A stretch of 64,000 bases of DNA from NCBI GenBank assembly GCA_003344405.1, contig NOWV01000059.1, forward strand, positions 345,801-409,800, given 5' to 3'. Below, one piece after another: positions 54,354 to 64,000 of this stretch. The notes under the pieces were generated by a model, which was not told where the DNA came from, ran no database searches, and was given only the letters and a program-made list of their open reading frames with translations. Position 1 is the first letter of the stretch. Every line of letters starts with the position of its first letter. A program made the translations under genes and the position numbers. This DNA is from Trichoplax sp. H2 (Eukaryota > Placozoa > Uniplacotomia > Trichoplacea).

Positions 54354-57300
54354 CATGTTAATAATATAGCAAGTCTCTTCATTTTATCCGCATTTTTTAC
54401 TGTTAGGATAAAGTATAACTGGCGTAATCGCCAATTTAGGATCTTTGTATAACTATGACAGAAATCTTTAAAGGATGATGCGTAGTGTTAAATTTTAGAT
54501 ATTATTATGACATATCAGTTAATACAAAATTTAATTTATAGAATCTACTTGATAGAAGAGCTAATTTGTTATGGGAAACTAAACTCAGACTGAAACTGCT
54601 TTCTCTACAAATTCTATAAATGATAAAATAACCATTGCTAATATCAGCTACGGTAACAACGATGTACGAATATATTGTAACGGTTCAATTTTTTAAATAA
54701 GATTTATAAAATGATAATGTATAGTATGATTCAAACATGTTAAAATGTTATTAAACATGCAATATTAAGGTAATATCATATTCTCCTTGAACTTTTTATA
54801 GTTAGTTATTATCACAACCTTGTAGAAATGTAATAAAAATAGCCATAGTGGCAGCTTCACAATATGATTTTCGTAGTTGACTAGTTAAGAACTTGCCAAA
54901 GTTTTGATGAGTGGTAAAGAATTCCTGTTTTGTTCTAGCTCGTTATAGCAGTTTAAACGCGTATACTTACGAGTACACACAATATCGCCGTTTTTTTCAA
55001 CATCCTTATGACCAGAATATCACATGGCTATAACCGAATCTTTTGATCAAATATTCATTTAATTTTCTTAGTTATATGTGCAATTAACGAAAAGTGAAAT
55101 ACCTTATCAATTTTGATCTGGATAGCAGCAAATTTAGACTCATGGATTGCTGCTATGTTAGCAGATAAACTGAGTAAAGGAATATTTTTCATCCGCTACA
55201 ATTTTTGAGTATAACTGCAGCTATCGAGACTCAAATCAACATGATGGCATTAGCTTGCTATGACTCTAGAAGCTGTCTTAATAAATCTTAATATGCGTAC
55301 TTTATGCTACCGGAATGCTGAATAACGCTTCTTAATTGAGAAGAAAACAGTTTTGGATGGCTAGAATGTACAGAATAATATCTTAATTAATTTACAGTAG
55401 AATGGTAGCCTTTCAAGCAATATAATTTGTGAAATTTTACTATCATAGCTATAATCGCAGCAGATTACAGCTTGTTATAGCTCTTAGTACTGTAAATTTA
55501 TTCAGAAAATAGGTAACGGTGCTTTGTATCATCCAAAATTAAACTTTATGAACTGAGGTTGACTCTGCATAAATTTCGTTGTTTGTTTATTCGGAGTTGA
55601 GCCAATTCAATAAATGTAATGAAGGTAAGGTAGGTAATTAATTGTTTTACCATAATAATATGCTGGTAAGATGATACTACCCCAGAAGTTTAGAAGCAAG
55701 TAAATACGGTAAGAATTTTTAATTACCCAGACACCACTAGAACTGAAGTAGCAAAAACAAATGTTGTAGCCTTTTTGGGAATTTATACTGTAGCTCAAAT
55801 TTGACTTTGCTGTGACAAATTTTCGAAGAATTTAATTGAGATAAAGTATTTCTGTTACTCGTACAAAAATTTTAATTTTATGTAACGCCATTTAATCTTA
55901 AATCTTGCGTCCGAATCAGAGTTGCGCAGAGATTACAACAATTGGCTACCATTTAGGATTTCGATAATGGTATATTTCTATAATTTCCAATAATTTAAGT
56001 TTCTTTTCATATTGACATAGTCTTTAACTGAGATCTGCTACATGAAATTACAGAATTTACTCATAATTGATGGAAATAAAGCTTATCCGATCTTCTTCTA
56101 AACTAATCTGAGACCAGTTTATTGCTAAATAATTAGAGTTTCAATATTATATTCTACATCGCTACAAGACTATCTGAAGTAGCTGGTCTTACATGTAAGA
56201 TTTCTAAAGTCCTATTAAGATGGAATGCTGTTACTCATCTGCCAGATGTTAGCGTACTGTTTACATTTATCTTTACTGAAATCCAAAGCGTAACTTATTC
56301 ATTCGTGAAAACTACCGCTGGCCTGCAACTATCCTGTCGCCATTTTCAAAGTCTTACAGCATTTGTTGCTAAGAATCTCAAAGTTGGTATAATTTTATAA
56401 AGGATTCATTGTCAATTTAATACACTATCGGTATAATGTCTGTAAGAGCGGACTACAAACGCGCAATTATGAATATATTTTATCCTGGATACTGTAATCC
56501 AGACATAGTCTTTCTTTTTTGCGCGAATAATAAAATCATCAAACAGGTCAAAAGATAGTAAACGCCTCCATTGGATCAACGTGCAAGAACATAACCGTAC
56601 AGCTTTTGTATTGATTAACAATGTCAAATCCGCTGATAATTGCATTTAATTGGCGGAAGGAGATTTACTGCCTCGAAATTATTTCTGACACTGTACTACA
56701 TGTAGTATAGGTGCTATGCAAATAGCGGATGCCGTTAGCGTTAGTTCTTATCGTATAGACTGTCTACGTTGCATGTACGCACACAAATACAATGTACATT
56801 TACGGCATAATCAAATTCTCTTGAGTATTCCTTTTTCAACAAAAAAACTTGTGTCACGCTAAGGCTTTATTTCTGCAGATCCACCGTTGAGTAATCATTT
56901 GATACTATACTCTGTAAAACAGAATCATTTTTCGATACATACGGTGGTGGAAGAAGCAACTTCATTAAATCTCTACCAGTCATTACGATAAAATCTGTCA
57001 ATTAAAACGGATCCTTCAATGCTTATATATTCTCTAATCACTGCTCATTTCCTATATTGGTAAAAGTAAATGAAATATTTAATAATTGAGAAATGACTCC
57101 AAAGAATAGCATTTGAAAGAAAGCCAAAGCTATAACATCTATGCGATCACTAGGATAGAAACATTTTTAATAATCGAGAAAAAAGGCTCCAGCTACAATA
57201 ATAAATTCCGCCACTGCTACAAGAACATTTTACTTTGAGGTTTAGTACCTAATTGATGAAATAAGTTAAGAACGTGGGCCACCTTATAGCGCAAGAATAA

Positions 57301-58847
57301 AAGGTAAGATTTAAAAGTTAACTATATGATTGTTGATATGACATGCTTACCCACATAGCAGGATAGTAATTTTCGCAGAAATTTAGTGATGATGTACGAG
57401 ACATTACACTACTAATAGTTTGTAGGAAGAAACTGTCAGGTATTCATAATTGGACCTAAAAACTTTTCAATACAGCGATATTACCAGCTAAAGTGTACCG
57501 GTAAGTAATTAATCTTTGATCTTGTAATAAGTTTACAAATACAGTATTTCTTGATGGAAATTATCGAAATATAATAATTTAGCTAACTTTTTTGGATAGC
57601 TTACGATAATAAATTTTACTTGCCATCTCGATTTAAATCATTTCATGAATGCAGCTAGTAAAGGAGTAGGGTATGCGTAAAGTATCCCTTTCTGATCGGT
57701 ATTTTAAATCCTCTAAACTTAGAGTTTTAATTATAAGGGATAATGAGATAGTATAGGCTTTCGATCTATACAGTGTGGAATATCATCATAATTATTTGCA
57801 GGTACGGTACTGTCTTTCTTGAAGGTAGCGATACTGAACGGATTACTATCTTTAATTATAATTATAGTTTACTCTAAATGTAGCTTTTAACATATCTTGG
57901 TTGATTAACTATGAAGTCACTTTATACGAGTAAAGGATTATTAATCAATGAATCATATTCATTATTTATTATTTTACGTAGCGAATTTTTAAAGATACTG
58001 CGCTTCATCTTGATAGCTGAAGACTATGTGATGTCTATTAAACACTATACGAAAGGATATCATTTTGGTACTTTTCATCATTATAAATCTTCACTGTAGA
58101 GGTCGATAATACATATCAGTAATACCCTTTGACTAGTCTATATTAGAAGTTATAATCCTAAGAAATACTTTGATTTTATCAACATGGCAATCTTGCCATC
58201 CCCTCAGGCATACAGATTAATTGCTCATTGTTAAAATCATGCATTGTATCCAAAGACTCAAACATTCATTCTGTATTGTAATTGCCTAGGGATTAGCCAA
58301 TCAATAGCAATAAACTGCATTCATTTTGCTCGTAGATAAAAGAAGTAGCAAGTAGTTCGGGCTGTAAACTGATGTCTTAAGGCTTAGTATCATAGATCTA
58401 GTACATTATATATATAACATATTCATTATCACACTGCCGGCATATTTAAATTTGATACTAGACCGTTTGCCCTATTTTATTTCTTCGCGTAAATTGTATG
58501 ATTTTATAACACAACTACAACGCATCAGAAGGAATTTAAAACATGGAACGAATTATGTTTTAGATACACTTACATTTGATTATCTAAGACATCAACAAAA
58601 AATGATTCAAATAATTTGGTGTAGCATAATAGGAAGCTAGTTCGAATGTGGCTACGATTGCATACATTATATTATTAGACCGTTATTGTTCGATTTTGTT
58701 TTGGTTTAGTATCAGCTATAGCTGTTATCAATCTAAAATATGTATTGCAGATTATGAATAAATTGCTAATACATGATATAGCAAAAGGAAGTGCAATCAC
58801 TTAATTATTCTCTCAGCTAATATTAAATTTAATATTAGAAGTTAGAA
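54354..58847. other. Spacer between TRPM-C and the SLC18-like gene
   Basis: About 4.5 kb. No confident gene. A minus-strand hydrophobic stretch at 57038-57226 is listed separately, and a second weaker hydrophobic stretch (minus, near 55740-55800) may belong with it. Confidence 0.45.
57038..57226 (-). pseudogene. Possible broken membrane-protein exon(s)
   Basis: Read on the minus strand, one frame encodes two membrane-like segments, VLVAVAEFIIVAGAFFLDY and, after a single TAA, YPSDRIDVIALAFF continuing FGVISQLLNISF to a TGA. Two hydrophobic blocks in the same frame with one stop between them suggest a decayed exon, or two exons whose splice sites I misread. The family is not recognised. Confidence 0.25.
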
Positions 58848-61800
58848 ATGGCTAAGTTGGAGGAATATTCTACTACCCGCAAGTCAATAATTATGGCAAC
58901 ACTATGCTTTGTATATACATTATGGGGAATTATTTACAGCCTGCCTGTGCCATTTTTCCCTCGTGAGGTACAACACTTTACGTGATATTGATCCAATCTA
59001 GTCACTTACAACAGTTATAGATATTATCGACATGATGTTTCATCTGTTTTTTGTGTAAATAAAAGGCCGTCGCTAGTGGTTTAACCTTGGCGGAAATTGG
59101 AATAATCTTTACTATGTACCCTGTTGCGTTATTTGTTTTCTCGCCAGTCTGCTCTATGCTGGTATGAACACTAATCATGACTAAAACTATTTCATTGCAG
59201 ATAATAATTATTATCAAGTAAATTTAGTAATATAGCTGCGTAAGTTTTCGTTTAGAATATCAAGCATAATAATTGTAGAGCTTTGCAAAATCGTTTTATT
59301 CTCTTGTATATGAATGCAGAATCAAACTTGATAAGTAATCGGAAAGTATTCATTTTAGCGTTTAGACAAGAAGAGTTTATTCCGTGATTATTTTAGAGGA
59401 TAAACTTCCATGTTATCATATTCTTAACAAATTCGAGAATTATTACTACAAACGGCATGGATAAAATTTGCTATCAATCAACTCTAATCCAAACTCTTTT
59501 AACAGTTACCGCGGATCGGGTCAAAATATATGATGTGGGCAGGTATGACTATAGAAGGCAGCTGCACAATTTTTTTAGGGTAAGGCAATTAGTGTTGAAT
59601 CTAGCTTATTACAATAATCTCAAGTATGCGATATTAGCAGCCGAACTACCTTATCGATATCAACTTAATTAAAAGGTATAAATATATATCTATTTTTTAG
59701 AACCTTGAAATTCATGCATAACAGAATGCATTTTCTGGTTATGGCATTAATTATTCGATTTGTGCAAGGTATCGGGGCAGCTATTCAGGGAATTGCTGTC
59801 GAATCTGCGATTATCGTATTATACCGTGATCGTATAGCCTCCGCAAAGGTATTGTCAGTCCCGAGTTACGAGAGCTGTTTTACTGTTTTGTTTCATAGTT
59901 ATATTTCCATATGGTTTGCAATATTATTTAAAAAATTAGTATCAATTAAAATTATTTATATATAGAATCATTTTATTTTTATAATGAAAATCTTCACAAA
60001 ATATTTATACCTATGAAGCTGTAGGGATACGAACCCGAGTATTTTTTAAAGAAATTTGCTTGTTAATAAAAAACCTATTCTGATACAATTCTAGGGTTTG
60101 ATGGAGAGTTTTGGAGGTCTAGGATACGCTATTGGGCCTATAATAGGCGCAGGCTTTTATGCTGTAGGTTTACACTAAGGTCTTATAAATTTTAAATTAC
60201 GTACTAAATGAGACGCAAAAACTCAGCTAGAAATTTTCGTAAATGTTCATAGCTTGCTACTATACGTTGTAAGATACAATACTGCACTGGAATAATTTAA
60301 TATTTATATATATACCTCTCAGCTCGGTGGATATTCCTTGCCCTTCTTTGTCGTTGGTTCTACTATCGTTGTTCTTGGTCCTGTTGCAGCATTTGTTGTT
60401 CCAATGATATTAGGTTAGTACATTAATCATAACAGACACGATGTAATGATAATCAACAGGAATATTTGCGGTACTGTAATAATAATCATAGCTATATATC
60501 ACTATTATTCATTTCTGATAGTGTTTTTTATGATTATAATAGATAAACAAGCAACGCCTTGGAAATCTATGCTAAAACTAATTAAGAACTTTTATATTTT
60601 TATATTATGTAAGTGTACAAGACTGTGGGTATATTTATTCTGTTTCTATAAAAGTTTTACGAATATGACTATCCAGTATGATATTATTCTAGAAGAATAT
60701 CTTTGTTTGTTAGGTTTTGGAGTGTTTGTTCAAGAATCATCGTTGACCTTTGTAGAGACCAATTATTCTATTCATTTGGTATCAGTAAGTATCTATAAAT
60801 ATAACGTATCCTGGTAATTTAAACAACTTCTGCATTTTAGAAAATTTTGCTGGCTGGATAACAGAATTAATTAAGGCTTTAATCGCTGTATGATTACTAG
60901 AGAGCTGCTAAATATTTAGTTAATTTTATTTTAAATTGAAGCTATCTACAGTATTCAGGCAAATCCTTCAGTGTACTAGAATCAAATTTCTTGCTAAGCT
61001 ATTTTTATTCTATTCTACTTGTGAATTTAAATCAGTTCCATTTGAAAGTGGTGAAAGCTGCTGCTCTTATGCTAATATTAGCAGTGTGCTATGCAACAAT
61101 GGGAATAATCATTGGTCTAGTATCTGATCGTTTGGTAGGTCTGAACATATACGAATAGATATCTACTCTGTAATTGTAAATGACCATGTGATAGTACTAA
61201 GCATTATATTTGTATGGCTTGACAGGTAGTCTCATTAATAGGCAACTTAAGGCTTTAGCTAGCAGATCTATCAGTTAGATGTACGGCTGTATGCCCTCTA
61301 GTTATGCTATCTATATATAGTACATTATGACAAAGCTGCAATGAGCATTAAAATTGAGCAACACTTCTAGACTTATCTGCTAACGAGGTTGTCCATTTAT
61401 CTTAATATTACTGTTTAGGGCTACAGAAAATTTCTAGGAGCTGGATATTTTATAGCAGTGATAGGATTGGAATTTATGGGTTCATTCCCTTATTTTCATG
61501 TCAGACCGTAAGGCTATTCTCAAAATACCATTGCTATTTAGCTTCATCAATAATTACAGTTCCATCTGACATAATTCATAAAGTGTCTGATGATGTTATG
61601 ATAAATTTAGTCATCTAAAAATTGTTATTTTTAACTTTTCGATCGCACGGCATTGAAAAATTAAGGAAATTATGGCATTTTCTTCTTGGCATGTCCGCTT
61701 TTGGAATTAGCACCGGTGGAGTCATGATACCTACCACCGCCGAAATGGTTCGGTATGCAAGGTAAATCATTCAAGTGGTACGTAAATTTTATGCCACAGA

Positions 61801-63081
61801 CAGAGAACGAATAACTAATGAATATATTCGAAATTAATAATGATACATTCTAAAGAAATAAAAATCTTCCTAAATATATTAGTTGCTCCTTATCGTCACG
61901 ATACTTTAACAACGGTGCAATAAGTTAGATTTAGCTTCATTCTGCAAAAGCACATATTGATATTTAGGTATCGAAAGACATAGTTTAACAGAATTATGTT
62001 CATTCTGCATCACAAAACCCCGATTTGTGGAAGTTTCGTGATGCTTTATTGCTACAATTTAACTTGAGTTTTCAACGTAGCAATCTCTGTTCATTTTACG
62101 CTCTGATCAATTTCTATATACTGTACTGCAGTTGCATCGAAGTAAGTGTTGTAAAGTAATCGAGTATCGAGATTTTTGCGTGTGGTCTTAATCGGTCGTT
62201 TACTGTATTTGCTGCAATAAAGCATCCGTATTATATAAAAAAATCTTCTTAACTATTTTTGGGAGCTAGTTACTACATTTTCGACCGCTAGTTTTTTGGA
62301 TGAGTATCAATAATCTCGATTTGTGACAATCTTCATTGAAAGTTAACCAGTGAACAAGTGTACGTTCTGGTATCTGATGGAGTGGTATTTTCTAATAAAT
62401 ATTGGATATGCCATAGTTTCCAAACAATATTGAGCAATTATTTAACTATCGATTTGTAAGAGTATCATCTGGTACACATTTTAGATATAGTGACTGTAAT
62501 TAACGTATTTGGCTATTTCATACTGAAAATACTAAATTTATACCTGTTTACCAACTCAAATAGGGAGAACAATGTTGGAGATGACCTTAGCGTCTATACC
62601 TGCGTTACAGGTTTATTCAAAATGGCACAATCGTTAGGGTAAATAATTAAAACAATAGTAAAATTTAAATCTGAATCTATCTTTAAATTCTAATCCCAGT
62701 AAATATATCTACGATCATATGATATTAGTAACATGATAGTTAAAAATTTAGAAATAGATAATTTACCTTGGTTCTGCCTAATCTCGCATCCAAGCGTAAA
62801 CACAATTGTTACGTATATGTGAACGTGACCGTATGCGAAATGACAATACGGACAGACATTTTGCAAACTGCCCATACTATTGCTACTATATGAGTATAAA
62901 TGAGTACATATATTCTAGTTTATTAAAACTTCGGATAGCAAAATATCTACTTTGTAGTTGGAGTATAATCTAAATACTAAGTATAGTATGCTTAATCAAA
63001 CATTCTAGCATGATTTGTGGCCCTGCCGTTGGTTCAACTTTAACTTCTTTACCTCAACTAAAATTTCCATGGACTAGCACG
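58848..63081 (+). CDS. SLC18-like major facilitator transporter (3' end not found)
   Basis: Confident exons: 58848-58967, 59066-59161, 59701-59848, 60095-60163, 60323-60413, 60677-60778, 61036-61134, 61419-61507, 61666-61761, 62564-62638 and 63009-63081. At least one exon between 59162 and 59700, one near 60543-60630 and the last exon are unresolved. TM1 follows MAKLEEYSTTRKSIIM. TM4 region: IIRFVQGIGAAIQGIA. TM5 carries the antiporter-type motif ESFGGLGYAIGPIIGAG (motif C). TM6 is LGGYSLPFFVVGSTIV, TM8 is LAVCYATMGIIIGLVSDRL, TM10 FLLGMSAFGISTGGVMIP, and TM11 ends SLGMICGPAVGSTL. This order matches the vesicular amine transporter group (SLC18, closest in shape to SLC18B1), which exchange protons for amines or polyamines; the substrate here is inferred. 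Splice phases agree at most junctions. Confidence 0.75.
62813..62875. repeat. Dispersed repeat, copy 2 (partner at 11587)
   Basis: Lies in an intron of the SLC18-like gene (between exons ending 62638 and starting 63009). The core is shared with 11587-11639, in the same orientation. Confidence 0.65.
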
Positions 63082-64000
63082 GTAAGCTTCTTATGTATAA
63101 GAAACAACGTTTACTTTAATTCAAGTATTAGCATGATATTGAATCGAAAAATAACATGACAAGCTTTAACTTGCAGCGAGATATAGTTATGAGCCTACTA
63201 AAGAATTATAACAGTCAAGAATATACAATTCGCTCTGCTTAATCACTTAACTAATTAAAATTATCTGCACAATATTAGATATGGTACTATAGTTCTACAT
63301 TGATAGATTAATCCAAGCTGCTCTTTGCATCTCACGCTATTTCTAGTAATGTTTACAATCATACGCGTGTATATAAATGTATCGGTGTCACAAAACAGCT
63401 TTGCAACAAGATAACGCAATATACGATCAATAAGTCAATTCCTTGAACCACGTATCAAGGAACGATATCTGCACTATCACGAACACTTTTGCTCTACTAG
63501 CAGACTACACAAAGACTTAAACGCCTTGTATTTTACGTTTGACACTAAGTTGGAGAAATTCACTTTATTTCACGATATACTGCATTTATATACTACTCCT
63601 CAATAGTTCATGAGCCATAGTTAATACAATTAACATTGGAATCATTTACTGAATTAGATATTAATTTTAGCTACTGCTCCCTTAATGCAGACAACAGTAT
63701 TTACGAACATAGACATGTAATGACTAATGCAGAATAGTCAGATTACGATATGTCCTATCACGGAACATTTCCATGATAATTTACAGTCTACCATAAGTAA
63801 ATTACAATCACAATGATTCGAACTGTAAGCAGATGATTTGCATTCCCTATTATAACTATTAATTTCGGTATGTGTATAAGTGTCACTGTCATAAAAAGTC
63901 AGTGCTATATTAAAACACGGTATATCCAAATTAGAAGTTAACTAAATAAGGATAGTCTAACAGAATTATCCTAACATAGATATTTCTACTGTAATACAGT
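63082..64000. other. Right edge, no exon recognised
   Basis: The final exon (TM12 and tail) of the SLC18-like gene was expected here but no open, hydrophobic, phase-0 stretch was found. It probably lies to the right of the window. Confidence 0.4.

Overview
This is a piece of an AT-rich animal genome. Every recognisable gene is cut into many short exons (about 50-360 nt) by short introns that follow the GT..AG rule, and the proteins are metazoan families: three TRPM-type cation channels, the ribosome-assembly factor Kri1 and an SLC18-like transporter of the major facilitator superfamily. Compact genes, small introns and tandem channel paralogues point to an early-branching metazoan. A placozoan (Trichoplax/Hoilungia type) is my best guess, but that is inference. 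Almost no open frame longer than 60 codons is a gene by itself; genes were assembled here by joining exons whose splice phases agree.

Layout. Positions 1-14.5 kb hold two related plus-strand genes for a polytopic membrane protein, probably a transporter of the amino-acid permease (APC) type; the first lacks its 5' half. Positions 14.5-18.7 kb are repeat-rich and gene-poor, with a hairpin, a gap and a block of two tandemly doubled units (A-A-B-B). Kri1 follows on the plus strand (18752-24141, 19 exons, 603 residues, in frame throughout). Two minus-strand TRPM genes come next, TRPM-A (25153-32825) and TRPM-B (36365-43271). TRPM-C lies on the plus strand (47053-54353), so B and C are head to head across a 3.8-kb spacer. 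From 58848 to beyond the reliable exons at 63081 runs an SLC18-like transporter on the plus strand, whose last exon was not found.

The three TRPM models sum to exact multiples of three (1079, 1199 and 1083 residues) and share most intron positions, so they are tandem duplicates of one ancestor. All keep the SLOG-like N-terminal region, six membrane segments, a pore and a post-S6 helix, and have no obvious C-terminal enzyme domain. They differ at informative sites: the S2/S3 calcium-binding quartet is intact in B, altered at one position in A and lost in C, and the selectivity filter reads GE, GD and GE.

Assembly warning: all three runs of N are flanked by near-identical copies of the same sequence, as expected from unmerged haplotype contig ends. 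They create false exon duplicates inside the second permease-like gene and inside TRPM-A. Where the two copies differ by insertions they show haplotype polymorphism, including one 322-bp segment that carries a short repeat also found at 62.8 kb.
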